Assembly: GCA_965644295.1 (NCBI GenBank) | Contig: CBFFRP010000067.1 | Location: 1 to 64,000 of the forward strand | Length of the DNA: 64,000 nucleotides | Direction of reading: 5' to 3' | Origin: Paraphysomonas bandaiensis | Taxonomy: Eukaryota > Chrysophyceae | The notes under the pieces: model-generated | The model's database searches: none | Told to the model about the DNA's origin: nothing | Seen by the model: the letters and a program-made list of their open reading frames with translations, nothing else | Translations under genes and position numbers: made by a program | In this document: positions 11,783 through 23,921 of the stretch, one piece after another | How the letters are laid out: every line of letters starts with the position of its first letter | Numbering within the stretch: the first letter of the stretch is position 1

Positions 11783-12397
11783 TTAACGAACATGAAACTT
11801 GATTGTCGCTCTTAAATCTGGGCCGAGTGGAACATCAAACCCATTAGATTTCGGATCAATACGCATTCCACTTTCTCGCTCAAAAAGTTCAAGGCATGCT
11901 ATAAACTTTTTAAACGTTTCAACTTCTGCAGGACAAGCACGTCGATGAAGCCATTCTCCGATCGATCCTTTCATTCCATCAAAGTCAGCGAACTCATCAA
12001 TTTCAGGGATGTCGTCGTGCCATTTTTCCGTGTCCTCATTATTCTTCTCTCTCCTACGTGTTGTACCAAACATGTCAGCCAGTTCTCTATATCTGACGCT
12101 TTGCCCTTTTGATACAGTAAGTTTAGCGATGAGATGGTGAAACTCTCTCCGTGTTATTGTGTCTCTTGGTAAGAGATTTCTAAATGCATCAATAAGATCA
12201 TCCGGATGAATCACACCATCATGATTTAAATCCATATCTTCACATTCCTCAATAATGGATTCTATTTTAACATTGTTATCACGTAATTTCTTGTTAATAG
12301 ACTCTATCGCATCATTCTGAGCCTTTTCAAGACGTGTTCGCTCTCTAACATCAGCATTCTCTCGTCTCGACACTTGAAATCGTCTTGTATTAATCAT
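11783..12397 (-). CDS. EF-hand domain protein (204 aa)
   Basis: An intronless reading frame. Residues ~20–50 are charged and helical. One clear EF-hand loop follows at residues ~55–67 (DLNHDGVIHPDD), with the canonical D-x-N-x-D-G-x-I pattern and Asp at position 12, so it is predicted to bind calcium. A second helical region follows (TITRREFHHLIAKL), which may be a degenerate partner hand. The C-terminal third (GEWLHRRACPAEVETFKKF) is not recognised. The start MINTRRFQ is the first in-frame ATG I see. Its function is not assigned. It is divergent from the Rab gene at 12786. Confidence 0.8.
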   Translation of the reverse strand: MINTRRFQVSRRENADVRERTRLEKAQNDAIESINKKLRDNNVKIESIIEECEDMDLNHDGVIHPDDLIDAFRNLLPRDTITRREFHHLIAKLTVSKGQSVRYRELADMFGTTRRREKNNEDTEKWHDDIPEIDEFADFDGMKGSIGEWLHRRACPAEVETFKKFIACLELFERESGMRIDPKSNGFDVPLGPDLRATIKFHVR

Positions 12398-12785
12398 ATT
12401 ACTATAAAGTATACAAGATATAATATACAGTACTATGAATTATAAACAGAGTATAGTATTGTAACCTTCTATCTAGATGCCTGTTTCAATACTTACAGTG
12501 ATATGTATGTATATTCCACTCTAGTTATATGCCTCACAACATTTGACTGAATCACTTTATATGAAAATCACTGTAAAGAAAAAAAACACACCAACGGTCT
12601 TGTTGATAGAACCCATCAGCCCGTTTGTCCCAGTATACCGTATACTCCTCTATGGGAATCCTCACATAGGTGCATATGAAGAATATTTCAGGAATTTCAG
12701 TGACTGAAGAGTGTTAGGAATCTTAATATATCTTTGAGATGGTATGTCATAATATATAACTCAATATTAGTTATAAGAATCAGTT
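12398..12785. promoter_or_regulatory. Divergent intergenic region
   Basis: A 388-bp gap between the EF-hand gene (−) and the Rab gene (+), AT-rich. It probably holds the promoters of both, and no defined motif is seen. Confidence 0.35.
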
Positions 12786-13758
12786 ATGTCTTCCCATGTT
12801 TCTTACTTTGATCCCATGGGTGTGCATGGTTATCATTACCTCTTTAAATGTCTACTCTTAGGAGATTCATCAGTAGGTGCGTGCAATCGACTACTCTGAT
12901 ATGTTTATTAATAGCATTACTTGACTGCTTTATTAGGCAAATCATCCATTGTTGAGAGGTATCACTTCCATTATTATCAAGTTGTGGTGAAGTATCTAAC
13001 ATTCTGCAGATACGTGGAGAATAAGTTCAGCTCCGACTTCATTACGACCATTGGTACATTTTCAATCATCCTCCAATAGATTTTATTACATGTCTGTAAT
13101 GTAGGTGTTGACTTCAAAGTACAATCATTTTCATGGGATGACAAAATTGTCAAGCTACAGGTACTAGATACTAATTTTTCTAACCACACTAATGCCTATG
13201 ACTCTAATATCTACTAGATATGGGATACAGCAGGTAGGAGGTGCGGGGAACAACCATTATGGTATAATGATTATCTTAATAGGCCAAGAACGATTTCGCT
13301 GTATAGTTAAGAATTATTATAGAGGAGCCAATGGTGTCATCATCGTATACGATATTTCTGACCCAGAAACTGCTCGAGGGGTAGTAAAATGGATTAAAGA
13401 AGTTGAAGAATATACGTCAAGTAATACCTCTATAATACTTGTGGGAAACAAGACTGATTTAGTAGAAAATGGTTTGGTTCATGATGACACAGTGGAAGAA
13501 ACTCGTGCTATTATTCAATCTATTCTTGACTGCTATCCTGACATATCCAATTACGAATGTAGCGCAAAACAAGGATGCCATGTAGAAGATGCATTTATAG
13601 GTTTGGTTAAGCGAATGATAAACACTAGACGATCAGAATATGACCCTTACGGTTCGAGACTTCAGCCTAAGGATTCAACTAGCCAGGGAGGTGCGCTGAG
13701 ACTATCTTCTACTTCAATCATTGGAAGTAGTGGCATATTTTCATCTTGCTGCTCTTGA
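12786..13758 (+). CDS. Rab-family small GTPase
   Basis: A membrane-traffic switch GTPase. Six exons keep frame (234 aa): 12786–12876, 12937–12958, 13010–13053, 13105–13160, 13218–13233 and 13283–13758. All G motifs are present: P-loop GDSSVGKS (residues 26–33), switch I TTIGVDFK, switch II WDTAGQERF, NKTD and ECSAK. The C-terminus SSCCS carries a double cysteine that fits geranylgeranylation. Two alternative in-frame starts exist, at 12786 and 12816. The first is chosen because an in-frame stop lies just upstream of it. Exons of 22 and 16 nt are unusually small, and the 5' half is invisible to simple ORF calling. The subfamily is not certain, though switch regions look like the Rab1/8/10 secretory group. 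Confidence 0.95.
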
Positions 13759-14491
13759 TGGTGTTCACTAGAAAACATTTCTAGATATTATAACTTAACA
13801 ACACAAGTAGTATAAGTTAATTAGCGTTGTGGGAATATTCCAGCATATTCGCATTCTTGAACAGTCTATGCTTTCTATATTATAGTTTAGGTGAATAATA
13901 CTCCGAGAATATGAAGCGTTTTATATTACAAACAAAGCAATGTACACACACTTCGCCCTGTGTCATGTACTTGCTTAGGAGTGATAGAGTGAAAGCGCCC
14001 TTATTTGCAAAATACATCTAAGGCAAGAATTCCCTGAGATTTCACAGCTTATTCATCATTGAGCTATTATTAGCTGTATCAACAACATGTTATCTGTTGT
14101 CATCTTGTATTAGTTTGAACGAAATAAATGCGATATAGAGCAGTTTTGAATTGCGCGTTAATGTATATAATGAATTAATAAGAATATCGGAATCGCCATT
14201 CACCCAGAAATGAAACATCGGTAGGTAGTCAAGATCATTTAAGCTTCGATAACGCTACGTGTACAACTATATCACTACTCTCTCTCTTCATATATTAATT
14301 CTTTTAGAGATGTATCACCGAAACTTATTCATGTAGACATCTAAGTCATGCAATCAGTGACAATTAGAGAATGAAATTTCGTTGAAACATCTTCTGTTTC
14401 AATCAAACTGAATCAAAGACAGTACAATATGTCAATATATCTGCTATATATACTTCAATGTGCATAAGTAAGCTGCTATAAAATTCAATAT
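13759..14491. other. Convergent intergenic region
   Basis: This separates the 3' ends of the Rab gene and the twin-CX9C gene. It is AT-rich, with no gene seen. Confidence 0.6.
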
Positions 14492-14724
14492 CTAACTATC
14501 CTTTTTCTTCACTTCTTCTGTGATTCCATTGACACAATTTATGTAGCACGATTTAAATTCCTGTATACACCTCAGTCATTAAAGGGAAAGCTAAATACTC
14601 TGTCACTAACCTCAAAGGATTTATCGCAATCCTGCAGTGTTTTACCATCTACATACTGCTTGTACTGCTCTCTCTTGCACTCATTATATTTCTTCTCAAA
14701 TGGTTCACAACGTTTAGCATCCAT
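14492..14724 (-). CDS. Small twin-CX9C protein (TRIAP1/Mdm35-like)
   Basis: A 60-residue protein in two exons, 14611–14724 and 14492–14560, that join in frame after GAG. It has two exact CX9C motifs, CEPFEKKYNEC and CDKSFEEFKSC, each predicted to form a helix. This is the hallmark of small proteins oxidised and trapped in the mitochondrial intermembrane space by the Mia40 pathway. Spacing and size resemble TRIAP1/Mdm35, the partner of PRELI/Ups phospholipid-transfer proteins. A COX-assembly CX9C factor is an alternative. The lysine-rich tail (EEVKKKDS) follows. The gene is too short for ordinary ORF lists. It is divergent from the large gene at 15512. Confidence 0.85.
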
Positions 14725-15511
14725 TATTATAATATTCGATATGAATTGTAATCACGATATGTTGTTATGATTTTATAATGCACTTGATCACACTATCATG
14801 CTCATATAATGACCGACGGCTGTGATTATTCATTGCATGGTTAGTTGCTTTGGTTTTTGTTCTGCTATATATTCCGACAAATAACAACCCTCTATAGTGT
14901 TCATCAGAACCTCACTGACGCATTGGAAGAAATATTTTCAGTCATATCTACCTTTACAAAATATCATAGATATTGCATAAAGTGGACAAATATCGGTGAT
15001 ATTTGCATATACTCCAATAAAAAATGTGAAAATAGAGGGTTTGTATAGAATATAAAAATTCCGGAGTTTCTAAGAAACATTTTCTGAGAAAAATACTTGC
15101 AAAACCGATTGTGGGTATTCTCCAGTATACAACAGGAAATACAGCGCTTTTTTTTTATCAAAAATGAAGTGTGAAATTGGACTTCAGACTTCACTTCGAC
15201 TTCATTCTTTGATATCGTTACGTTCATCTTCACTGGCTATATATATATATATGTATGTATACATACCCCACTCATACATATATATATATAACTCTGCCTT
15301 GAACCACCATATCTTTACTCTGAATACACTGAGCATTGATATCTTGATATCCCGGAGTGGAGGGGATATATGTGTATGTATTTCTCGTTCTGTTGGTAGT
15401 GAATATGTGTGTATCAGTAGATTTATGGATATAACAACATAACACGCAGATAATGTGGACTGTATGATATTCTTGTAGTCTTGTGCTTGCTCTCAGTAAC
15501 TGAGTATTGAT
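14725..15511. other. Divergent intergenic region
   Basis: A 787-bp gap between the twin-CX9C gene and the IQ/C2 gene. It contains short TA microsatellite tracts near 15238–15290 and ORFs that look accidental. Confidence 0.45.
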
Positions 15512-18500
15512 ATGAAGCTTCCATCTGATTATAATAAAGGTGATAAAGTAATTGTTATTGGACAAGATGAACTCCAGCAGCTGTTGAGTTTCTATGGCAC
15601 AGGAGAGGAATTAAGTGATCAGGATATACAGGATGTGGCCGGGACGATTGCAACAATACTATGGGTTCCTGGATATGATGATATCGATGCATGGGATGGA
15701 TGGATTCCCGTGAAAACGAATAAACTAAAAGTGTTGAATCTTCCTTTTGCAGCATTATTGGAAATCCCTGTCACGGGTATAGTGGAAGAGCCTGATGATG
15801 AAGAGGAAGTGAAAATTGTTCGTGATAAAGAATCTGAAGGAAACTTAGTTATGCAACTGGCTGCCGAAACTATTCAATCAACGTACAGGTAATGCATCGT
15901 TTGTGTTTCGTATACGACGTGAAGTATTTCATTTTCCTCATGGCGTTGGTACTGTAACTTCCGTGTATATTACTGCCAATATATTTTTATATTGATTATC
16001 TACAAGTGGTGGCACATGCCATTAGACTATATGAGCTGCCTTGTAATGAGAAAGAGAAATGTGCACTAAATATATTTTTTTCAAAGTGAAGATTAACAAC
16101 AGTTTTATAACAGACGATATCGAGCCTGTAAACCTGCAATGAAATTGCGCCGAGTGAGTTCGGAAGAGAAGCTTGTGATGTCATTGGCTGCTGACACCAT
16201 AAAGCAGAGTTTTCGGAGGTAAGAAACTAATACTGTCGGATATAGTAGTACTATTAACATTTTGCTCTGTATATCCTAATGTATATTACAGCAAACGCAA
16301 GAATCGAGAAGGTCGCCCTCCCCGTGTTCCTACAACAGCAGACCAGACGTCCATATCTAATTCACCTTATTCCACTCCCCCTCGTACGTCAAGGAGTGAT
16401 TACAGAAGCTCTCAAGACTCTCAGGTGTCTCCCGCAAGGTCTATTGACACGGCGGACTGTGCAGTCGATAAAAGCTATACCCAGATGCTACAAACTCCAC
16501 CGACTAGCCCCCCTCGTCCGGACATATACCCACCTTTCTCCTCCCTCTATCTTCATGTGTCAGATATTCGTGGAACCAATATGAAAGCGATAAAGTGGAC
16601 TGGAAGGAACGATCCATATGTGGTACTTTCTATAGGACAGTGGAGACATGAAACAGAAGTTATGTGGAGTGCAGACGATGAAGTTACATGGAAGAATGTG
16701 AATGCCATTGGTTTATATCGTCCTAAACAGGGCTCCGACGATAATGATTGTGGGAATATGCTACGTATAGAGGTATATGATGCCAATTTGGTACGAGATA
16801 ATCAATTGATTGGTTTGGCAACGTACTCCTTACAAGGCGTGGTGATAAACACTGATATGGTTATATCTGTTGATATTCATGACAGTGGTAATAAACAGAT
16901 ATATCGGGGGCATTTGGATTTAACCGTGGTAATCAAAGAATCTTCCTTGGTAGATGCCGTGACAGTAGTAAACAGTCATAATTTGAAAAAAGAGGAAGGT
17001 CGTCGTAACGTAGCGGCCGGTGTGACGTACGATGGTTCAAGGATTACAAATTCCGACCAGCTTCAAAATAATAATCTGAAAGATGAGTTGACAACAAAAT
17101 CGAAATTAAATGTGGAGAAGTCGGGGGAAATACAGTCGACAACTCAGAAATCGGTTCAATTGCCACGTAATGACAATAAGCGTCATACAGCCGAGTCGGA
17201 AAGTGAATCTTATCGAGGCAAACATTTTGACTCTAGAGTTCCTATTAGTACAAGTAGTAATGCTTCTTGCCATGAAAACCCTGCAACTCAAGCACATACC
17301 TATAAACCCACATCAAGACGAGTGGAGCGTTCCAATCGTGGAGTGGATGCAAGAACGAAGAGCAAAGCAATATCTCGGCAAAATGAGTCTGGAAACACGT
17401 CTAAGCGAGAAAATAGAACTTATGATCGCTCTCAAACCGCTCAAGTTGGAACGTCTTCGCAGAGGGAAAATGACCGCTCTGATAAGAAGAGCCCTACTAT
17501 ATTACAGACGTCATTGTCTGAGGTAGAGCCTAAGCTTAACAAAACGAAGAATTCGAAACCGAAAAAGACTTCAAAAAGAAGAAATGTCGAGGAATGGAAT
17601 GGACTAGACTTCCGAGATATTGATATTTCACCCGATATTCACAAACGTGTGGTAGATAAAGCATTCGAAATCGCTCTACTTGAGGAGAGTGCAAGCATTT
17701 ATCTACGTAAACTCGAAGTATTGTTGGTATTAGATGCTTTAGATGTGGCAGTGAACCCACATGCTCGGAATACACCTACCTCTGGAAGTAGTGGTGTATT
17801 ATTATCTTTACAGAGTCCAGCTTTATTCGCCGCGTCACTTACGCAGTACGCGAGAGATAATGATTTAGTAAATTGCAATGTGTTGAAAATATCACCGAAA
17901 CAGTTTTGTTTAACCAAAGACCAGTCGATTACCGCAATGAAGCAGTTGATTGGTTTGGTCCAAGGTACTTGGAAGAAATCCCGAAATCTAGTATTAGATG
18001 CTGCCGAGAATAGTATTGAGTCTGGGGGTAGTCGTCCTGCTCTTTGGATTTCCAACTGGGTGTCGGATCTTGCAACAATTTTGCAATTTCCTAATGGTCG
18101 GTTCGACTCCTTTACGGGAAAAGATTTCATGCTAATGAGTGACTCAGAGATAGCATCGAGACTTCAGCCGTCTATCTTACGTGCTCGTTGTCGCGTATAT
18201 AGATGTATGTTGTGTCACTTGGATGTGTGGTGGGATCGTGGAATGCGCCCGAGGGACATACTTTCAAAGCATAATTCCCTGTGTAAAACTGTTGACACGA
18301 TGTATCAATCTGGCTCCAAAGTAAACAAAGATCACCGTTATGCGGATGGTGACTATGTCAAGTTGGCATCATCCGATAGGCTGCTACAAGCATATATGCC
18401 TATCTGTCGTGCATATTCCTGGTCGGTGCCCATTGAAGATATGACTACCCTGTGCGATATTATTGGTAGCACTCAGTGCGTGGTGAACTTGCGCAAACCA

Positions 18501-20183
18501 GTCGGAGCAAATACTAAGGACATGGTAGGAACACAATGGGTGAGATTCACAGACGATACCCCGTCATTGAATAGTAAAGGTTGTGCTGTTGCTGATCTCT
18601 TACAAATTTATGATGGAAGAATAGATGTTGTATGTGGTCGTTGTGTGTGCGTTCCTTTGACATGTGTACAACCCTGTCCATCCCAAGGGAAAGGCGCTTC
18701 CACTCCGACCTTATTGACTGATATTCCCATTGAATGTATTGTTGATGGCATGGAGGTTCAGATTCAATCACTAGATACGTTATGCCGTGCATACGAGAGA
18801 TTTGATTGGTGGGATAGGCCGTCCTCTTCAACCCTGTCCAGCATTGCTGGAAAACGTGGGCGTGTGGTTTCATGCGCTTCTGCTAACGAAACCAGACGAG
18901 TTGGTGTGTCAGTTACTGGTCCAAACAGCACGAAAATAGTAGACGCCGTTCCATTGGAAGCCCTGGAATACGTAAGTAAGAAAGAATCTGATAGACCTGG
19001 TTCGTCGGCTAAACGGAAACATCAAGAAGGGCTTAGAGCGAAATCTCTTGGTGTGAATAGTAGCGAGTTAGCTGAAATAGAATCCACGAAATCCAAAAAT
19101 AAGATCGTAAGTAGAAATTCTGTCGAACTCCCACATTTGAAGTCTGGAGGAAGAAGTAATAAGAGTACATCCAATGGAAAATCCACTTCAAAAATATCCA
19201 ATTATGGTGGATCCAATGTTGTTTCATCCCAAGAAAGTAGCATTCCACGTCGCAGATCGTATAAATCTTGGATGAAACCACCTGCAACTCTTTCGTTGGA
19301 TATGGAAATTACGTCAGACACAGGCGATAACCAGTCCGATGGAACCCCGATACAGTCGAATCCAGTCAGAGATATGTGGAGCATGGGGATGGATATCGGG
19401 GGAGGGGATGAGAGCGCCCCACCTGATCCTGATGAAAGAATTAGCGAAAACGAAACACCAACAGACATTCCCAATCCAGAGGTGGAAGTTCGAAGTAACA
19501 ATATAGATGACTCGGATACTGTAGCCAGCTATTCTTGGATGCAAAGAAGTCCACAGACGGATAAGTGTAATGATTCCAAGGTGTCAGTAGTACGGAAGCC
19601 CCGAACATATCATACTTCAAGTCCCCCCAAGTTATCAACAACGAAACTTGAATTCGATTCTTCGTCTCTTGGAACACCAATCAGTCGCAGTCAGAATGAA
19701 AAAAATTTGGCTGACTTAACAGCGAATATGAAGAGGTCTAAAGCAAGGACGGAGGAACTTCATAAGTATGTTTCCAAGAAAAATCAGGCAAAGGATTCTA
19801 TTAATCAAGACGATGATAGCATTTCGCTTGGTGTTTCTGGTGTGGGATTTTCGAATATGAATAGTGGACATGAAAGTGGTGAAGTAAGAGCGCAGCGACC
19901 CGAATCCGCCAGGGCGGATCGGCGTGTTTCTGCCCATAGATCAGACAGAACCCGTCCAAGCAGTGCTTGTAATAGTCGAGCCACTAGAGGTTCGAGACCT
20001 AAGCGTCCATGGTCACAAGAAGAAAATGTGACCACGAAAAACGATTCGAATTATGACGAGCACCTTTGGAGAGAATTGAAACGAACGGAAAAGGAAGCGA
20101 AGTTTAAGGAAGCTGCACTTCTAAGACAACTTAAAAAAATGGGAGTATATGAGGAGTATAAAGATATGCCTCACGAACTCTAG
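15512..20183 (+). CDS. Large IQ-motif and C2-domain protein (1457 aa)
   Basis: Three exons keep frame: 15512–15888, 16114–16218 and 16292–20183. The first ~100 residues form an acidic unrecognised domain. Two short repeats follow, AAETIQSTYRRYRACK and AADTIKQSFRSKRKN, which resemble IQ motifs (calmodulin binding) and are interrupted by the two introns. A C2 domain occupies about residues 245–380 (LYLHVSDIRGTNM, DPYVVLSIGQW, LRIEVYDAN, LIGLATYSL). Long serine/basic low-complexity linkers surround a central unrecognised globular part (residues ~550–950). The C-terminus is a charged coiled coil (LWRELKRTEKEAKFKEAALL). The domains point to a calcium- or membrane-responsive scaffold, perhaps cytoskeletal or ciliary. 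No ortholog is recognised and the role is inferred only. Confidence 0.88.
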
Positions 20184-20520
20184 ATGAAGGATTTAGTTTG
20201 GTGTTTGTATATATTGAATAGAGCTGGTTGTATCATAGCACTTGCATCAAGTTGTGATTGTTCTACTTTGAAGTACGTTAAATGAATAGATATTGTTATT
20301 GTACCCACCTTGTGTTGCGCGAAACTTCCATTGCACGAGTTGTGTAGTGCTACGGCCTACTCTACTTTTGAGGAACAAGACTTTACTACAGATAGGTTCC
20401 ATAAAGTCCTGACTGCTTTATTGTCAAAAGGACTATTTTCAGATTTAAAAGTCTGAAGAATGAACTAGTAGTGAATGTCTTATTATTAGCAATATAGGTA
20501 GTGAATGTCTGATTATTTAG

Positions 20521-20960
20521 CAATAGGCGTTGAGACCTTGCCAATATAGGTAAGAGTCAGAACTAATTTAGCCAAACAATTTACCTAGTGCTTAACTCTG
20601 ATATCCTACTATTTAACGTTAAGTAAGCTGCTTGTGCGTCACCAAGGTGCAACCACTTTCGCTCTCGGTCCTTAAGCAAGGTGAACAGCCCGGATGCTTG
20701 CCTTCAGCAGACAGCCCTATACCTCGATACCCTTGAGGTAGACCCATTCCCGGATATCTGTTTATTGTCAGGGCCCAAAGACGTCTACACAAGTGATACT
20801 TCTATTAGTTTTTTTTTTGTACACCCAAGCATTTGGCTATGAGTGGGCAGAGAATTATCTGTTGACTATATATGTGGCTCACGTTAGTTTCCCGGAGAAA
20901 TCTCTCCGGCCTAAACCCCATAACACCACGAAAAGGTGTTAGTCTGACTTTGTTGAGGGG
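20521..20960 (+). repeat. Dispersed repeat, copy B
   Basis: Shares the left edge caataggcg, gcttaactctgat, gcatttggctatgagtgggc and gactttgttgagggg with copies A and C. It carries a longer central block (about 20640–20790) that copy A lacks but copy C has: gtgaaca...ggatgcttg, agacagccc, and the tail tgtttattgtcagggccc. Confidence 0.85.
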
Positions 20961-22053
20961 AAGAGTTAACTATAATAGCACGAAAGAGATATTCGGAGCA
21001 ATATATTTAGTATCACTTCCTAGTGTTGATACACCATATGATCATACTGAAAAAGAAAAATCAATATTGCGTTGCTCAATGCGATTGACGTAAAGATGTG
21101 TTTTTCAACCTCGTCAACAATGCTGAAATGTCTCGTTAAAACGATTTTGGTGTAATTGTCTTGTCAATCATGTGGTTAATTAGGTGCTAAAATTTTTCAC
21201 CTGGTCCACGCCAAGAGGTTAGCATTCCTTATCTATCAAGTAACCATCATGGCATACATGCAATTCATCATACTTCAGCCTTGCAGTCTTTTGTGTGATT
21301 GTAAAGCCAACCGTTTTCGGCATATTGATTCTGTGTACCAAATTGGTTCGTGTTCTTGTTATATGCACATCTAGCAGGGCTAGGGAACAATGTATCTTGT
21401 ATTGTAGAATTTACATTGTCTCTTCATTGAAAAAGAAAGAACTGGTGATAGTTTTAAATTCACAGTGTTGGGAGACGGGTGCACTGCCATTTTGTATATA
21501 AGAAAGTCTGATTATTACATGAGAACGGTTGTGTACAGAAACTAGTTTTACATCTATAGATTGACTAATAACTGGACTTGCTATATACTAGTGGCGGGCA
21601 ACCGTCTCGGGACCGCTTGTGCATCGCTGCGAGCACCATGGTGCAACCGTCCCTCTTGACTGCTATTTTGTAAAATGTATCCACATGCCAGACTATTCAG
21701 TATTAATTGGTTGGTAACATACCAACAGTTGCATGCATATACCAATGCAATGATGAAACCAACGACCCATGTCTAGAACAGATTTTAATTAATTAAGTCT
21801 TGGTATGACAAGTAACATAGCAGGTATCTACAATACTCCTGAAGTCAGCAGATGTCAGGTATATCAACATTCTGCTTGCTCACTGCGTTTGCTTTGAGCA
21901 ATAGAGCAAAGTGGTTACACCTTGGTGCTTACAGTGACGCACAAGCAGCTTTCGTAGCGCTAAATAGTAGGATAATATATCAGAGTTAAGCACTATAATT
22001 TGATTTTTTACATTAGTTCTGACTCTTATACGGGTATTACTAAAACTAAGACA

Positions 22054-22503
22054 CCCTCAACAAAGTCGGACTCGCACTTTTTCGTTGTGTTCTGGGGGAT
22101 AAGTACCGGAGAGACTCTCTCTGAGAAACTAACGTGAGCCGCAAACATAGTCAGCAGATATTCTTCTGCCCACTCATAGCCGAATGCTTGTGTCACTTGT
22201 GTAGACGTTTCTGGGCCCTGACGAATAAACAGGCCCATCTCAAGGGCATCCGGGACAGGGCCCACCTGAAGGGTAACCGGGGTATTGGGCTGCCTGCTGA
22301 AGTCAAGCATCCGGAATGTTCACCTAACGAACTCGGAGCGGAAGTGGTCGCACCTTGGTGCTTGCGGCGACGCATAAGCAGCTTCCGTAGCGTTAAATAG
22401 TAGGATAAAAAAGTGTGTACTGATTAGTTTCAGGTTGAGGTCTAACTAGTTTGTCTAGCATTCATCTAGCTATTAAGGTGGTACAGGTTATTAACGCCTA
22501 TTG
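22054..22503 (-). repeat. Dispersed repeat, copy C, with residual coding potential
   Basis: Inverted relative to copies A and B. Its minus strand keeps an open frame of about 94 codons (22026–22310), including the stretches LQVGPVPDALEMGLFIRQGP and AFGYEWAEEYLLTMFAAHVS. The same peptide is decayed in A and B, so the repeat probably derives from a coding sequence of a mobile element or a multigene family. I do not recognise the domain. Confidence 0.75.
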
Positions 22504-22560
22504 CTAATAATAAGACTTTCAATAAAAGAATAAGACATTCACTACTATCTACAATACACG

Positions 22561-23645
22561 CTATAAATGATATAAAGTATAAGGAGCACATGCTAGAAAG
22601 CAGACGATATATTGCTGACTTCCTAAAAACAAAATGCTATACTTTTTTTAACCGGTCTAAATAACACATCCCCTGTTTTTACCACGTTTACCACGAGTAA
22701 TGCTAAAATCTACTGCTAGTAATGAGACCTTCAACAGTAATACTAACATAAGTGATATTATTATTAGCACCTGGATTGACTTTTTCGGAAAGGACAATTC
22801 AGCACAGTCAAAACGCTTGTCTTGCGAAAGTGAAGTGATTTACTTGACCGGTAGACTTCTGCCGATGTCGATATATCTTTCTGCTTTACCATTCCCTTTT
22901 TCGTAGTTGTTACTTTACGAACAATCTCTATGCTGCATTGTGTTGACCACACTGCTGTGACCTCATTGTTTTGTAAAGCCTTCCCAGATGCGAGCATAAT
23001 TTATAACTGAGTTTTAAACAAAAAGTTGAACGCTTCGAATTATTCATTGTTTTGAAACGACCAATTCAGTAATTCATAGTGACGACTCATGTCAACCATA
23101 TTGACTAGGTTTAATGTATACAAATATCTGATTTAGCAATCATAAACTCACTAACCTCTACTACCATCAGCAAACACAGTCTGCTTTCATACAGTCTGAG
23201 TTGTTCATTTGATCACTACTCTACGCTAATCAAAGCTGTTAGTTCAAATGAGAATAGTCACATAGCTCTCACTTACTGTGACACACCCCACTCTCTTCAT
23301 CCTCAACACCCCACTCTCTTCATCCTCTTAGAGGGGTACAACCCTCATATACACATACATCCACTTCATATGTATGTGTATGTATGATGTCTGTTTCTAT
23401 ATGTGTATGACTGTAGCAGCACTTCAGCCTGTACATAACATAACACTGAATAAGACTCTTAACTCTACTGTACTCATCAGTGATATCAGTAACACATATC
23501 GATATGATGATACGGCACAAAGAGCTCGTATCTATGAAGAGTGCTACTCATAGGCGCATATATGAAGCTATGTTGTGTTTCTTGTACAGGAGATGAGATT
23601 AATGATGTTGTATATATTAAATTTTAAGGTCCTCTCACCAACAAA
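22561..23645. other. Intergenic, no gene seen
   Basis: AT-rich sequence with a short duplicated tract ccccactctcttcatcctc (23286 and 23310) and tg-rich tracts near 23370. No coding signal is recognised. Confidence 0.55.
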
Positions 23646-23739
23646 TCCTTGTTAGTATAGTGGTCAGTATACCCGCCTGTCAAGCGTCCTGTGATCTCTC
23701 AGATCGCGGGAGACCGGGGTTCGATTCCCCGACAAGGAA
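23646..23739 (+). tRNA. tRNA-Asp (GTC), intron-containing, copy 1
   Basis: A 94-nt gene. The acceptor is TCCTTGT paired with ACAAGGA, discriminator A. The anticodon arm CCCGC-CTGTCA is interrupted by a 22-nt intron (agcgtcctgtgatctctcagat) at the canonical 37/38 site, before C-GCGGG. The T-arm is GGGGTTCGATTCCCC. Removing the intron leaves a 72-nt tRNA-Asp with a GTC anticodon. Confidence 0.95.
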
Positions 23740-23827
23740 TTTCAATCATTTTTTGTTTTGTGTCTGTTATCCTCTACTGTACTTTGCATTTATAATACCA
23801 AAAAATACTGCGATGTATATCCGCAAA

Positions 23828-23921
23828 TCCTTGTTAGTATAGTGGTCAGTATACCCGCCTGTCAAGCGTCCTGTGATCTCTCAGATCGCGGGAGACCGGG
23901 GTTCGATTCCCCGACAAGGAA
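23828..23921 (+). tRNA. tRNA-Asp (GTC), intron-containing, copy 2
   Basis: Identical to the gene at 23646, including the 22-nt intron, and 182 bp downstream of it. Its 3' flank (atttcatatctttttcttg) resembles that of copy 3, whereas its 5' flank does not. Confidence 0.95.

Larger units (their letters stand above)
20469..22560. repeat. Nested dispersed-repeat cluster with inverted outer ends
   Basis: Copies B (+, 20521–20960) and C (−, 22054–22503) face each other. Their outer flanks also match in inverted form: gtagtgaatgtcttatt near 20470–20487 against aataagacattcactac near 22530. Partial copies lie inside, a + fragment near 21608–21654 (cttgtgcatcgc, gagcaccatggtgcaacc) and a − fragment at about 21908–22035. 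The intervening 20961–21600 is AT-rich without a gene. The structure suggests repeated insertion or fold-back of one element family. Confidence 0.8.

Noticed and set aside
20872-22400. Short ORFs (20872, 22134, 22193) as independent genes
   Set aside because: They fall in or opposite the dispersed repeat. Only the minus-strand frame at 22026–22310 has peptide-level conservation between copies.
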